A program made the position numbers and the translations under genes. Below are positions 16,732 through 27,418 of a stretch of 64,000 bases of DNA, piece after piece (position 1 is the stretch's first letter; the number at the start of each line of letters is the position of its first letter). Source of the DNA: Rhizobium pisi (lineage in GTDB: Bacteria; Pseudomonadota; Alphaproteobacteria; Rhizobiales; Rhizobiaceae); NCBI RefSeq assembly GCF_003938655.1, contig NZ_RJJT01000009.1, positions 186,001-250,000 of the forward strand, written 5' to 3'. The notes beneath the pieces are model-generated. The model was given only the letters and a program-made list of their open reading frames with translations, ran no database searches and was not told the DNA's origin.

Positions 16732-18171
16732 TCACGCAGCCCGCACGGCCGCCATCGGCTTCACGTTCTGGTTCATGCGGAACAGATTGTTCGGATCGTA
16801 GCGCAGCTTGACTTCGGCAAGGCGGTGGTAATTGGCGCCGTATGCCATTTCGACACGATCGGTCTCGTCCTCAGGCATGAAGTTGATATAGGCGGTTCCC
16901 ACGGCATGCGGCTTGGTTGCCTCGAAAAGTTCGCGCGCCCAGCCGATGCAGCTTGCGTCCATTCCGGCTTCCCGCCAGCGCGCATGCACGTTCATGACGA
17001 AATGCGAGCTGCGTTGCGGAAATGCGGTGGTCTCGGTGGGAACGCGGCCGGCGGCGCCGCCGACATGGCCGATGAAGATCTCGCATTCCGGTCCGGGCAG
17101 TTTGCGCACGGCGTTGAGGAGTACCTCGATCGCCGCATCGGAAAGGGAGGCGAAATCCTGGCTCTTCCAGTAATTGCGCGCCCCAGGCGTCAGAAGTGGG
17201 TCGAATGCCTGCTGCCAGCCGGTGAACGGCACCGGGCCGACGACATCGGCGATCGGCGTTCCGATCCCGCGCAATCTGGCCGCAGCCTTTTCTCCCGCCG
17301 CGATATCCCCGCAATAGCACATGGCGAGCACCACGATTTCCTTGCCGTGCCATTCGGCCGGAAGGAACGGCAGCGGCGGCGCCTGGCGCATCACCACCCA
17401 GCAGGTCAGTTCGTCAGGTGCTGCTTCCAATGCCTGCCGGTATTCCCTGAGCACCTTTTCCGCGTCAGCGAAGGGATGCACGACCAGCCCGGCCAGAACC
17501 TCTGTATTGAGAGGGTTGAGCTTGAACTCGAAGGAGGTCACGACGCCGAAATTGCCGCCGCCGCCGCGCAGCGCCCAGAAGAGGTCCGGCTTTTCGGTCT
17601 CGCTCGCCTTGACCAGCTCACCATCGGCCGTCACCACGTCAACCGAAAGCAGATTGTCGAGCGTCAGCCCGAATTTGCGGGTGAGCCAGCCGAAACCACC
17701 TCCGAGCGTCAGTCCGGCAATGCCGGTCGTGGAATTGATGCCGGTCGGCAGTGCCAGCCCGAAGGCCATCGTTTCCTTGTCGACGTCACCGAGTGTGGCG
17801 CCAGGTTCGATCCGGGCGCGGCGCGTCTGAGGATCCACCCGCACCGATTTCATCGGCGACAGATCGATGACGACGCCGCCCTCGCAGACCGCATTGCCGG
17901 CAATGCCGTGGCCACCGCCGCGCACCGAAACAAGCAGATTGTTGTCGCGCGCAAAACGCACCGCGCGCATGACATCGGCCGCACCTGAGCAACGCGCGAT
18001 AAGGCCGGGCCGGCGATCGATCATCGCATTCCAGATCGCCCGCGCCTCGTTGTAATCGGCGTCTTGACTGGTCAGGAGACTGCCGCGAAAACCAGTGGCA
18101 AACGCATCCATGGCCATGTCATTGACCATCGTCTGTCCCTTTTGCAGGGTCGTCAGGTTCAAATTGTCCAT
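16732..18171 (-). CDS. FAD-linked oxidase, berberine-bridge-enzyme-like
   Basis: A 479-residue flavin-dependent oxidoreductase. The PCMH-type FAD domain (about 55-225) shows VSVRGGGHGIAGN, whose His is the usual site of covalent flavin attachment, and GLTLGGGFGWL; the C-terminal BBE segment YDPNNLFRMNQNV is present. Relatives oxidise sugars, alkaloids or phenolic alcohols with oxygen. No signal peptide. AAGGAGGA lies just upstream of ATG 18171, making that start firm despite a second Met 14 codons later. Encoded next to, and in the same direction as, a LysR regulator, but the substrate cannot be deduced. Confidence 0.87.
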   Translation of the reverse strand: MDNLNLTTLQKGQTMVNDMAMDAFATGFRGSLLTSQDADYNEARAIWNAMIDRRPGLIARCSGAADVMRAVRFARDNNLLVSVRGGGHGIAGNAVCEGGVVIDLSPMKSVRVDPQTRRARIEPGATLGDVDKETMAFGLALPTGINSTTGIAGLTLGGGFGWLTRKFGLTLDNLLSVDVVTADGELVKASETEKPDLFWALRGGGGNFGVVTSFEFKLNPLNTEVLAGLVVHPFADAEKVLREYRQALEAAPDELTCWVVMRQAPPLPFLPAEWHGKEIVVLAMCYCGDIAAGEKAAARLRGIGTPIADVVGPVPFTGWQQAFDPLLTPGARNYWKSQDFASLSDAAIEVLLNAVRKLPGPECEIFIGHVGGAAGRVPTETTAFPQRSSHFVMNVHARWREAGMDASCIGWARELFEATKPHAVGTAYINFMPEDETDRVEMAYGANYHRLAEVKLRYDPNNLFRMNQNVKPMAAVRAA

Positions 18172-18355
18172 GATTTCCTCCTTGCAACCGGCGCCCCGCC
18201 CCGTCGCGGCGGCATTTTGCGCTTGCTGGGGCCGCCAAACAAGTTCCGAAAAGGATTAGCTCCCTGCGGCTGCAACCGCAGAAGTGGCATTCCATTGACT
18301 TCACTCGGAAATTGGTGTTCGCGGACGGCAATCCCTGCCGCGAGCCGACAGATAT

Positions 18356-19243
18356 CTAACCCCGCAGCCCGCGGGCGATGGCATCGATCACCGCGCCGAT
18401 CCGCCCCGGCACGAACCGACGCGATGGATGGACGGCGTGGATCGGCAGCACCAGTTTTCGCCAGCCGGAGAGAACCTCGACAAGCCTTCCATCGGCTATG
18501 TCTTCCGCAACGAGATCGACAGGGATGTAGATGATGCCTGCGCCGGCGAGCGCTGCCGTCCTGAGTGCCTCACCGTTGTCGATCTCTATGTTGCCGCGCA
18601 CCGCGACCGTGAAACTCTCTCCGTCCTCCGTCTCGAACGGCCATTCGTCGCGCGGAACGAGATTGAGATTGAGGATGCAGCGGCCGAGGCGAAGATCCTC
18701 AGGCCGCTCCGGCGCAGCAAATCGTTCAAGATAGGCCGGAGAGGCGCAGCAGACGAAATGATAGCTGCCGACCCGGCGCGCAATCAGGGAAGATGGCTTC
18801 AATTCGCCGATCCTGATCGCCAGATCGTAACCCTCGGCCACGAGGTCGACATTGCGGTCGCTGAGATTGAGCTCGACGAAAAGCGCCGGATGCCGCTCCG
18901 CGAGCTCGGCCATGACAGGCGCGAGCCGCTTGATCCCCAGCGTCGTCGGAGCGCTTACACGCAGGCGTCCAGACAGGGCCTCGGCATCAGGGCGGGAGAT
19001 GTCGTTGAGCTCCTCCAGCTCGTCGATGATCCTGTTTGCCTTGACGAGGAAACGAGACCCGATCTCGGTCAGCCGCTGCGTGCGCGTGGTGCGTTCGATC
19101 AGCTTGACCCCGTATTCCTGCTCCAGCGCCTGGATGCGTCGGCCAACCATCGCGGGCGAAATGCCAAGCCGCTTCGCCGCTCCGGCAAAGCTTCCCGATG
19201 TCGCGGCGGCAATGAGGGTCTGCAGGTTCAAAAGATCGGTCAT
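18356..19243 (-). CDS. LysR-family transcriptional regulator
   Basis: A 295-residue LysR protein: winged helix-turn-helix in residues 1-60 (AATSGSFAGAAKRLGIS, then RRIQALE) and a periplasmic-binding-like effector domain from about 90. It resembles the CrgA/AaeR-like subgroup. It is divergent from the 19347 reductase gene across a 103-base gap, the usual arrangement for a LysR protein that controls the divergent gene; the oxidase gene downstream on the same strand may also be a target. Confidence 0.9.
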   Translation of the reverse strand: MTDLLNLQTLIAAATSGSFAGAAKRLGISPAMVGRRIQALEQEYGVKLIERTTRTQRLTEIGSRFLVKANRIIDELEELNDISRPDAEALSGRLRVSAPTTLGIKRLAPVMAELAERHPALFVELNLSDRNVDLVAEGYDLAIRIGELKPSSLIARRVGSYHFVCCASPAYLERFAAPERPEDLRLGRCILNLNLVPRDEWPFETEDGESFTVAVRGNIEIDNGEALRTAALAGAGIIYIPVDLVAEDIADGRLVEVLSGWRKLVLPIHAVHPSRRFVPGRIGAVIDAIARGLRG

Positions 19244-19270
19244 TCGATACTTTTATGCAGGTCTGTTATC

Positions 19271-19299
19271 GCAATCAATGCAATTAACGAATGGATTGC
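19271..19299. promoter_or_regulatory. Candidate LysR binding site
   Basis: Inverted repeat GCAATC-N17-GATTGC in an AT-rich stretch in the 103-base divergent gap between the LysR gene and the reductase gene. Position and dyad symmetry suit a LysR site, though the spacing is longer than the classical T-N11-A core. Confidence 0.35.
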
Positions 19300-19346
19300 T
19301 TGGATGTATCTCTTTGTTATCCCATCGGATCACAGGAGAAAGCACA

Positions 19347-19967
19347 ATGAAAACAGCAATTATCGGCATTGGAAACATGGGCAAGGGCTTGGCCGCGCGT
19401 CTCGCCGGCAAGACTGATCTCGTTATCGCCGGCCGCAACGATACGGCTGCACGCAGCCTTGCCGAAAGCCTCGGCGTCGAGCGCGCGCCCATCACGGAAG
19501 CGATCGCCGCCGCCGGAATCGTGGTCCTTGCCGTTCCCTATGCGAGCGCGCTTGAAATTGCCGCTTTGCCGTCCCTCGCAGGTAAGATCGTCGTCGATAT
19601 CAGCAATCCGCTGAAACCTGATTTCTCCGGCCTGCTCTTCGGCCACGAGACTTCCGCCGCCGAGAAGATCCAGAAGGCAGCCGCCGGCGCCAAGGTCGTC
19701 AAGGCCTTCAACACCATCTTCGCCGAACTCTTCAATGCGCCCCGCGACGCCACGGCGAAAGTGCCGGTATTCGTCGCCGGAAATGATGAGGACGCCGTGG
19801 AAAGGGTTTCCCGTCTGGTCGTCGACTCTGGATTTGCCGTCGAAAAGACCGGCGGCCTTGACGCCGCGACACTTCTGGAACCGCTCGGCATGCTCAACAT
19901 CCGCCTCGGCTACGGCCTCGGCCGCGGAACCGCTATCGCGCCTGCCTGGGTCAACATCGCCGCCTGA
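19347..19967 (+). CDS. NAD(P)-binding F420-reductase-like protein
   Basis: 206 residues from ATG 19347 (AGGAG 8 bases upstream). An N-terminal Rossmann motif [10 protein letters not shown] and the segments VVLAVPYAS and [12 protein letters not shown] place it in the F420-dependent NADP reductase-like family. Most bacterial members lack F420 and are of unknown function; several act as NADPH-linked reductases. A longer frame upstream overlaps the LysR gene and is rejected. Predicted target of the divergent LysR regulator. Confidence 0.83.
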   Translation: MKTAIIGIGNMGKGLAARLAGKTDLVIAGRNDTAARSLAESLGVERAPITEAIAAAGIVVLAVPYASALEIAALPSLAGKIVVDISNPLKPDFSGLLFGHETSAAEKIQKAAAGAKVVKAFNTIFAELFNAPRDATAKVPVFVAGNDEDAVERVSRLVVDSGFAVEKTGGLDAATLLEPLGMLNIRLGYGLGRGTAIAPAWVNIAA

Positions 19968-20117
19968 GGGCTTACCGCCGATAGCCAAGATGAACATCCC
20001 GTCCGTCAGGCCGGGATGTTCGACCGAAAACTTCTTCCTTCCCCCATTTCCATACTGTCGCCCGTATCCGATTGATGTATGGAGGGAACTCCCCAAAAGA
20101 CGTGCACGGAGGCGGCA

Positions 20118-22430
20118 ATGGATCACCAGGAAAAATCCAAGACGGAGAAGGACGCGCCGGGTGGCGATCTCGACGAGCAGGCGCTCTTCTTCCACCGCTA
20201 TCCCCGCCCCGGCAAGCTGGAGATCCAGGCAACCAAACCGCTCGGCAACCAGCGCGACCTGGCGCTCGCCTACTCGCCTGGAGTCGCGGCCCCCTGCCTT
20301 GCCATCCGCGACAATCCCGAAATGGCGGCCGAATATACCTCGCGCGCCAATCTCGTCGCCGTCATCTCCAACGGCACCGCCGTCCTCGGTCTCGGCAATA
20401 TCGGTCCGCTGGCCTCCAAGCCTGTTATGGAGGGCAAGGCCGTGCTCTTCAAGAAATTCGCCGGCATCGACGTCTTCGATATCGAGATCGATGCGCCCGG
20501 CGTCGACCAGATGGTCTCGACCGTCGCCTCGCTGGAGCCGACCTTCGGCGGCATCAATCTGGAGGACATCAAGGCGCCGGAATGTTTCGAAGTCGAGCGG
20601 CGCCTGCGCGAGAAGATGAAGATCCCCGTCTTCCACGACGACCAGCACGGCACGGCGATCATCGTCGCCGCCGCGATCCTGAACGGGCTGGAGCTCGCCG
20701 GCAAGGCGATCGAGAATGTCAAGATCGTCGCGTCAGGCGCGGGCGCCGCCGCCCTTGCCTGCCTCAATCTCCTGGTGACGCTCGGCGCCAAGCGCGAAAA
20801 CATCTGGGTCCATGATATTGAGGGCCTCGTCTATGAGGGCCGCACTGAGCTGATGGACGAGTGGAAGTCCGTCTATGCCCAGAAGAGCGATACGCGCACG
20901 CTCGCCGAAAACATCGGCGGCGCCGACGTTTTCCTCGGCCTGTCGGCCGCCGGCGTGCTGAAGCCGGAGCTGCTGGCGCAGATGGCCGAAAAGCCGCTGA
21001 TCATGGCGCTTGCCAATCCGACGCCTGAGATCATGCCGGATCTCGCTCGCGCTGCCCGCCCCGACGCGATGATCTGCACTGGTCGTTCCGATTTCGCCAA
21101 CCAGGTCAACAACGTCCTCTGCTTCCCCTATATCTTCCGCGGCGCGCTCGATTGCGGCGCCGAGACGATCAACGAGGAAATGAAGATGGCGGCGGTGCGC
21201 GCCATCGCAGCCCTCGCCCGCGAAGAACCCTCCGATGTTGCCGCCCGCGCCTATTCCGGCGAGACCCCGGTCTTCGGCCCCGACTACCTGATCCCCTCGC
21301 CCTTCGACCCGCGCCTGATCCTGCGCATCGCCCCGGCGGTCGCGAAAGCCGCTGAACAGAGTGGCGTAGCGCGCCGTCCGATCCAGGATTTCGACGCCTA
21401 TCTCGACCAGTTGAACCGCTTCGTCTTCCGCTCCGGATTCATCATGAAGCCGATCTTCACGGCGGCAAAGACGGCGGAGCGCAAGCGCGTCATCTTCTCG
21501 GAAGGCGAAGACGAGCGCGTGCTGCGCGCCGCCCAGGTTCTGATCGAGGAAGGCATCGCCGAACCGATCATCATCGGCCGTCCTCAGGTCATCGAAACGC
21601 GCCTGAAGCGCTATGGCCTGCGCATCCGTCCTCTGCAGGATTTCGAGGTCATCAACCCGGAAGACGATCCGCGCTTCCGCGAATATGTCGATCTCTATTT
21701 CTCCCTCGTCGGCCGCCGCGGCGTCATTCCGGAAGCCGCCCGTACCATCGTGCGCACCAACACCACGGTCATCGGCGCGCTGGCGCTAAGGCGCGGCGAA
21801 GCTGATGCGCTGATCTGCGGCCTCGAAGGCCGCTATGAGAAGCACCTGCGGGACGTTCGCCAGATCATCGGCAAGCGCAAGAATGTCCGCGATTTCTCGG
21901 CACTCAGCCTGATGATCTCGCAGCGCGGCGCCACCTTCTTCACCGACACCTATGTCACCTTCAATCCGAGCGCCGAAGAAATCGCCGAGGCAACGGTGCT
22001 GGCGGCCGAGGAGATCCGCCGTTTCGGGATCACGCCGCGCGCCGCCCTCGTCTCGCATTCCAACTTCGGCTCGCGCGAATCCGAGAGCGCGACGAAGATG
22101 CGCAACGCCCTGCAGCTCGTGCGCGACGCAGCCCCCGATCTCGAGGTGGATGGTGAAATGCACGGCGAGAGCGCCATCACCGAAGCCCTGCGCAAGCGCG
22201 TCATGCCGCACACGACGCTGCACGACGAGGCAAACCTGCTGGTTTTCCCGAACCTCGACGCCGCCAACATCACGCTCGGCGTGGTCAAGTCGATGACGGA
22301 CGGCCTGCATGTCGGCCCGATCCTGCTCGGTGCCGCCATGCCCGCCCACATCCTCGCCCCCTCGGTCACCTCCCGCGGCGTCGTCAACATGGCGGCATTG
22401 GCAGTCGTCGAGGCATCGCAGCCGGCGTAA
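20118..22430 (+). CDS. tme: NADP-dependent malic enzyme with C-terminal phosphotransacetylase-like domain
   Basis: 770 residues from ATG 20118, which has GGAGG upstream; the ATG 13 codons earlier lacks a site. The malic enzyme part (about 1-440) has [15 protein letters not shown], the metal/substrate segment [10 protein letters not shown] and the nucleotide loop [11 protein letters not shown]; the rest (about 445-770) is a phosphotransacetylase-like domain that is not expected to be catalytic. The combination is typical of rhizobial DME and TME. The starting segment [22 protein letters not shown] is closer to what I recall of Tme (NADP-linked) than Dme, but cofactor use is inferred. It converts malate to pyruvate. 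Confidence 0.85.
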   Translation: MDHQEKSKTEKDAPGGDLDEQALFFHRYPRPGKLEIQATKPLGNQRDLALAYSPGVAAPCLAIRDNPEMAAEYTSRANLVAVISNGTAVLGLGNIGPLASKPVMEGKAVLFKKFAGIDVFDIEIDAPGVDQMVSTVASLEPTFGGINLEDIKAPECFEVERRLREKMKIPVFHDDQHGTAIIVAAAILNGLELAGKAIENVKIVASGAGAAALACLNLLVTLGAKRENIWVHDIEGLVYEGRTELMDEWKSVYAQKSDTRTLAENIGGADVFLGLSAAGVLKPELLAQMAEKPLIMALANPTPEIMPDLARAARPDAMICTGRSDFANQVNNVLCFPYIFRGALDCGAETINEEMKMAAVRAIAALAREEPSDVAARAYSGETPVFGPDYLIPSPFDPRLILRIAPAVAKAAEQSGVARRPIQDFDAYLDQLNRFVFRSGFIMKPIFTAAKTAERKRVIFSEGEDERVLRAAQVLIEEGIAEPIIIGRPQVIETRLKRYGLRIRPLQDFEVINPEDDPRFREYVDLYFSLVGRRGVIPEAARTIVRTNTTVIGALALRRGEADALICGLEGRYEKHLRDVRQIIGKRKNVRDFSALSLMISQRGATFFTDTYVTFNPSAEEIAEATVLAAEEIRRFGITPRAALVSHSNFGSRESESATKMRNALQLVRDAAPDLEVDGEMHGESAITEALRKRVMPHTTLHDEANLLVFPNLDAANITLGVVKSMTDGLHVGPILLGAAMPAHILAPSVTSRGVVNMAALAVVEASQPA

Positions 22431-22458
22431 GGAAGCTCAGGCTGCCAATCTCGTTCGC

Positions 22459-22483
22459 GATGCTCGGGCTTGTCCCGAGCATC
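22459..22483. repeat. Short palindrome after malic enzyme gene
   Basis: Perfect 10-base inverted repeat GATGCTCGGG / CCCGAGCATC with a CTTGT loop, 28 bases past the malic enzyme stop. Probably one copy of a dispersed rhizobial palindrome; it may also stabilise the mRNA 3' end. Confidence 0.5.
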
Positions 22484-22530
22484 GGCGTTAGCTGCAGCAG
22501 ATCCTCGGCAGAGGTCGAGGATACGCCAAG

Positions 22531-23056
22531 TCATCCGCCCCCTAACGACAGACGTCCTCTATCCGCAAGCTCATCCGCGCGTTCGTTGCCTGATATGCCG
22601 GAATGGCCCTTGCACCAGGCGATAGTCACCAACGGATTCTGGGATAGCTGAAGATCGACCGCTTTCCAGAGTTCAGCATTTTCGGCTTCGAGCATTCCCG
22701 TTCGGATTGCTTTTCTTCCAGCCATTGTTCTTCCAGATATGTCGCCTGATGTTGCAGCCTGTGACGGCGTAGATGGAATCCGACCAGATGGTCGCGGCTT
22801 CGTCCGTCGCCTCGCTGTTGATCCATATTGCGGCCTTGAGGACGGCGGCCAATTCCATCGAATTGTTGGCGGAGTCTCCGACGCCACCGAAGCCGGAGGC
22901 GATTTCCGCGACATCGCGATAAGCAACAAAAGCCCAGCCCCCGTGCCCGGAACCGGGATCATAACAACCGTCCACGAAGATATGGAGACCGTGTTGGGCT
23001 GCCGGTATGCCGAATATCGTCGCAGGGAGGTGAAGCTCGTTGGAAATGCTTGTCAT
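22531..23056 (-). pseudogene. rnhA: Ribonuclease HI, frameshifted
   Basis: Two overlapping minus-strand frames together give a complete RNase HI. The first (from ATG 23056) has LHIFVDGCYDPGSG, NNSMELAAV and IWSDSIYAVTG, the first three catalytic acidic positions. The second (ending at 22531) has NAELWKAVDLQL, WCKGHSGISGNERADELAD, the last catalytic Asp. They join if one base is removed from the T4 run (A4 on the coding strand) at 22711-22714, restoring the GWKK-AIRTG order. So this is either a one-base insertion that kills the gene or a homopolymer base-call error. As written the product stops after about 125 residues without the last catalytic Asp. Confidence 0.8.
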
Positions 23057-23213
23057 TCTCCGCCCTTTTCGCCTTCGCTCGCCGCCGCGCCGGCCAGGGC
23101 GATCCGCGCCAGCCACTTCTTGCTATTCAATCATCACCAGCCTTTGCTTTCGGCCCAAAGCAGCCATTGCTCTGGGCCGAAGACTTAATTGTCTGGAAGC
23201 GGCGACTGCGAAA

Positions 23214-23585
23214 TCAGTTCTTCACAGATCCCTTGGGAGGCTCAGCCAGGTTGATCCGGTTGCCCTCCGCATCAAATATCTGAGCCACGACCCCAAAGTC
23301 GCCTTCCACTCTGTTGACGAGTTGCAAGCCCAGGCGCGAAAGCCTTTCGCGCTCGGCCTCGAGCTCGGGGACGACGATCGTTATCATCCCGTTGCCGGCG
23401 CGTTTGTCATCCTTCCAGACCTGCAGGCCGGCCCCGCCCATTTTACGCCACTGGGCCATGCCCGGTATCGGCTTGTCATCTGCGGGGCGTCCCATGAGCT
23501 TTTCGTACCAGACGAGGGCCTCGTCAAAGTTGGAAACGGTGGCGGAAGCGAAGATGCTCTGTACAGCTATTGAAGTGTTGGTCAT
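23214..23585 (-). CDS. VOC-fold (glyoxalase/bleomycin-resistance-like) protein
   Basis: A 123-residue single VOC-domain protein (ASATVSNFDEALVWYEKLMG at the start, VAQIFDAEGNRINLAEPP at the end). It begins 78 bases after the sigma factor stop on the same strand, with AAGGAG before its ATG, and so probably belongs to the YciI-sigma factor transcription unit. VOC proteins bind metals or small ligands; no substrate can be named. Confidence 0.82.
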   Translation of the reverse strand: MTNTSIAVQSIFASATVSNFDEALVWYEKLMGRPADDKPIPGMAQWRKMGGAGLQVWKDDKRAGNGMITIVVPELEAERERLSRLGLQLVNRVEGDFGVVAQIFDAEGNRINLAEPPKGSVKN

Positions 23586-23663
23586 GTCGTACTCCTTGGT
23601 TGGACAGACGGATGTCGTGCAGGAGTTCTCGATTTCGACAGGCGCCGTGAGAAAACTTCGTGG

Positions 23664-24902
23664 TCAACATAAAACTTTTGAGCGCTGTTCTTCGAGGTGG
23701 CGTCGTTCCGCCTCCGACCAACACAATCCGATGGCGACCGTGAAAGCCTCTGCCGCCTCGACATGGTTCTCTAGATCGGCGCAAATCCGCGCGCGGGCCG
23801 TCCAATAGGGCAGATAGTCAGCCATCCTCGGATCGCCGGCAAGCGCATATATGTCGCCAAGAGCCGCATCTGCCTGGCCTATCCGCATGAGCGCCACGGA
23901 CCGATTGAGTGTCACCACGGGCGACGGAGCAATCCTGCCCAGCACGTCATAGAGGGAAACCACAGCTTGCCAGTTTGCGATGCCGCTCAAACGGCGCGCG
24001 ACATGGGCAGATTGGATGGCCGCCTCGATCTGGTAGCGGCCAGTCGGCCCGTTTGCGCTTGCCTCTCGCAAGAGACCTTCTGCGAGGCGCAATTGCTCAT
24101 GATCCCAAAGTCCGACATCCTGGCTGTCCAGCGGCACAAATGCACCATCAGAGGCCCTGCGGGATGATCGCCGCGCCTCCGCATAAAGCATCAGCGCGAG
24201 AAGACCTTTCGGTTCAGGCTCTTGCGGAAGCAGGGATACGACCACGCGTGCAAGCCAGATTGCCTCTTGTCCAAGCGTTTCCGCCCCGTCAATGTCCATC
24301 CACCCATTCGTATAGGCGGCGTAGATGGTGGCGAGCACCGGCGGCAAGCGGTTCGACAGTTCCTCTTTTTCCGGCACGACGAACGGAATTTTCTCATCCT
24401 TAATCCTCGCCTTGGCTCTCACGAGCCTCTGCCCCATGGCTTTCGGAGAGACGAGAAACCGCGCGGCGATATCTGACGCAGTCAGGCCCAGCACGGTCTG
24501 AAGGATCAGCGGCGTTCGTACCGAGACATCGATGTCGGGATGTGCGCAGGCAAACATGAGCGCCAGTCGCCTGTCCGCGATTTCTTCAGCCCGTTCCGCC
24601 GCCGCTGATAGTTCCTCGGTGATGAGAGCGAGATGATCGGCGCTCCTCGCCCTGACTTTGTCCTTGCGCCAGTCGTCGAGCCTGCGCCTGCGCGCGATGG
24701 TCAGCAGCCAGGCATCGGGGTTGTCAGGCACGCCATCGACAGGCCATTTCTCCAGAGCCGCGAGGAAAGCCGCCGCGAGCGCATCCTCGGCAGACGCGAG
24801 GTCACCCAAGCGCCCGCCAAGATAGGCAACGAGGCGGCCATAGCTCTCGCGTGCCACCCGCTCTGCAACGGATCGGGCAAGGGTGGAACCCGAATCCGTC
24901 AT
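23664..24902 (-). CDS. ECF sigma factor with C-terminal TPR-like domain (ECF42-type)
   Basis: 412 residues from ATG 24902, whose A-T-G overlaps the upstream TGA as ATGA. Sigma-70 region 2 (about 15-80: EDALAAAFLAALEKWP, NPDAWLLTIARRRRLD) and region 4 (about 105-165: RFLVSPKAMGQRLVRAK) are followed by a ~230-residue helical domain (from LPPVLATIYAAYTNGW to the end) as in ECF42 sigma factors. That group has no anti-sigma factor and sits beside DGPF/YCII proteins, as here. Likely activates its own operon under an unknown stress. Confidence 0.88.
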   Translation of the reverse strand: MTDSGSTLARSVAERVARESYGRLVAYLGGRLGDLASAEDALAAAFLAALEKWPVDGVPDNPDAWLLTIARRRRLDDWRKDKVRARSADHLALITEELSAAAERAEEIADRRLALMFACAHPDIDVSVRTPLILQTVLGLTASDIAARFLVSPKAMGQRLVRAKARIKDEKIPFVVPEKEELSNRLPPVLATIYAAYTNGWMDIDGAETLGQEAIWLARVVVSLLPQEPEPKGLLALMLYAEARRSSRRASDGAFVPLDSQDVGLWDHEQLRLAEGLLREASANGPTGRYQIEAAIQSAHVARRLSGIANWQAVVSLYDVLGRIAPSPVVTLNRSVALMRIGQADAALGDIYALAGDPRMADYLPYWTARARICADLENHVEAAEAFTVAIGLCWSEAERRHLEEQRSKVLC

Positions 24903-25261
24903 CCTGCATATTCCGACGCATCCCTGATACGACGAACCTCGACCGTCCCCCAGGTCGCGGCAGGACAGCGTGCCGCCCATTTGTTGGCTTCATCAATATC
25001 GGCGACGTCAATGATGAAGTAACCGCCGAACTGTTCGCGAACATCGGCATAAGGGCCGTCCAGAACACTGACCTCATTTCCTTGAACGCGAACGATACTC
25101 GCCTCGGAGGAACTGACGAGCGCGTTGCTGGAGACGAATGCTGCCGCTTTCTCCAGCGCCTGTTGATAGGCATACATCTGGCCGAGGAAGCGTGCCATGT
25201 CTTCAGGTGCTATGGCCTTCCCGGCAGCTTCGTCGGCATGCAGCATGAGCATATAGCGCAT
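24899..25261 (-). CDS. YciI/DGPF-domain protein paired with the ECF sigma factor
   Basis: A 120-residue YCII-related protein. It carries the DGPF-type motif as DGPY at 68-71, followed by DVREQFGGYFIIDV. In ECF42 loci such proteins are the conserved partners and the usual target genes of the sigma factor; their biochemical role is not established. Its stop codon overlaps the sigma factor start (ATGA), indicating coupled translation. Confidence 0.88.
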   Translation of the reverse strand: MRYMLMLHADEAAGKAIAPEDMARFLGQMYAYQQALEKAAAFVSSNALVSSSEASIVRVQGNEVSVLDGPYADVREQFGGYFIIDVADIDEANKWAARCPAATWGTVEVRRIRDASEYAG

Positions 25262-25544
25262 TGTGTTCTATCCCCAGTGAAAGCCAATTTCCCGCAGGAG
25301 CGAGCGGTGAGAATAACAATTCGGATGAAGAAGGGAACTGCCATTGACGGTTGCTGTGACCGCTTCCAGCGCAAAGCTACCCCAGACCTTCCCCAAAGGA
25401 AGATTGCCGTATCTGCTGGATAAAATTGCGAAAATGCGCTAGGAATTTATCCCAGCTTCTTAAGAGAAATACGCTAAGAGAAAACGTGTGGCGGATGGAC
25501 GGCACCTTTGACCGATTGATTATTTCTCATTCCGGGACGACGCC

Positions 25545-26642
25545 GTGAAACGCCGAAACCTGTCTCTCGCGCTCCTTCTTGCGCTGGCAGCACCAGCCGC
25601 CGCGCAGACGAGCGCCATCTGCAACGACCTGCGCGGCCGTCTGGCCGATCTGCCGCGATCGATCGGCAACAATAACGGGCCGGAAGCGCGCCAATATGCC
25701 AACGCCATGGCCGAGCAGAACCTCGAACTGCGCAAGGTTCGCAACGATATGCGCAGTTTCGACTGCACCTCGGGCAGCATGGTCGTGATCGGCGGAGAAA
25801 ATGCTGATTATTGCGCCGAGCTCTCGCAGGCCGAAGCCCGGATGATCGACAATATCCGCTATCTCCAGGATCGCCGTGACGAGCTGCGCAACCAGACCGA
25901 TGACAGCAACAATGCGCGCCGCGAACTGACCGCCGCCCTCGAGCGCAACGGCTGCAACAGCGACAATTTTTATGCCCCGTCCGAGCGCAGCGCCAACGAT
26001 CCCGCCCCGAGCATCGAGGAACAGGCGATGCGCACCGATACCTTCATCCCGCTCGGCGGCGGTGAAGAGGTTGACCCGCGCTACGGCCTGCCGCGGGCCG
26101 ATATGCTCTCGCCCGTCAGCACCATCTGCGTGCGCAGCTGCGACGGCGGCTTCTTTCCGATCAGCTCGAATGCCACCTCGGTCGATTTCGGCCGCGATGC
26201 CCAGACCTGCGCCAAGATGTGCCCCGGCATCGAGACCCAGCTCTTCTATCGCGACGTGACGAGCACCGAAGCCTCGAACATGATCTCTGTCGCGACGGGC
26301 ACGCCCTACAGCGCGATGAAGAACGCCTTCGCCTACAAGAGCCGCGCGCCCGGTGAAAAGAACGCATGCGCCTGCAATCTCACCGCCTATTACAATGAGA
26401 TGCGCGGCAAGCAGGCCCTGAGCCAACCGCCGCAACAGGGCTCGATCACCACTCTCCACACCAATCCGCCGGTAAAAGATGCAGCGGCAGCAGCCGTGCC
26501 GCAGCCATCCGTCCCGGAGCGTCCCTACGATCCCACCCAGAACAAGGTCCGCCAGGTCGGCCCGCAATTCCTCGCCGGTGACCAGGGCTCGATCGATCTT
26601 GCCAATCCGGCAACGCCCGGCCCGCAGCCGCAGCAGCAGTGA
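25545..26642 (+). CDS. DUF2865 Cys-rich exported protein
   Basis: A 365-residue exported protein: signal peptide in residues 1-21 (cut near AAA-QTS), a helical region (about 25-130) with paired cysteines, a central Cys-rich DUF2865 core (about 165-285: ICVRSCDGGFFPIS, CAKMCPG, ACACNLTAYYNE) and a Pro/Gln-rich tail. DUF2865 is largely confined to Rhizobiales and has no known function; the even number of cysteines suggests disulfides in the periplasm or outside. It starts with GTG; the longest antisense frames here are shadows. Confidence 0.83.
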   Translation: MKRRNLSLALLLALAAPAAAQTSAICNDLRGRLADLPRSIGNNNGPEARQYANAMAEQNLELRKVRNDMRSFDCTSGSMVVIGGENADYCAELSQAEARMIDNIRYLQDRRDELRNQTDDSNNARRELTAALERNGCNSDNFYAPSERSANDPAPSIEEQAMRTDTFIPLGGGEEVDPRYGLPRADMLSPVSTICVRSCDGGFFPISSNATSVDFGRDAQTCAKMCPGIETQLFYRDVTSTEASNMISVATGTPYSAMKNAFAYKSRAPGEKNACACNLTAYYNEMRGKQALSQPPQQGSITTLHTNPPVKDAAAAAVPQPSVPERPYDPTQNKVRQVGPQFLAGDQGSIDLANPATPGPQPQQQ

Positions 26643-26672
26643 TCGTCTGAATCCGGTTCAGCTTGACGCAGT

Positions 26673-27410
<738 letters not shown>

Positions 27411-27418
27411 CTATCTTG

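Noticed and set aside
18119..18331. 70-codon frame overlapping the start of the FAD-linked oxidase
   Set aside because: Out-of-frame overlap with a gene that has a strong ribosome-binding site; no recognisable features.
23149..23181. Inverted repeat TTCGGCCCA/TGGGCCGAA between the rnhA remnant and the VOC gene
   Set aside because: Could be a terminator for the VOC gene but has a 15-base loop and no T-run; not strong enough to list.
25262..25420. Search for an ECF42-type TGTCGA promoter upstream of the YciI gene
   Set aside because: No match to the expected -35 motif seen on the minus strand; the operon promoter could not be placed.
25527..26567. 346-codon frame opposite the DUF2865 gene
   Set aside because: Shadow with no motif; the plus strand has signal peptide, cysteine pattern and family match.
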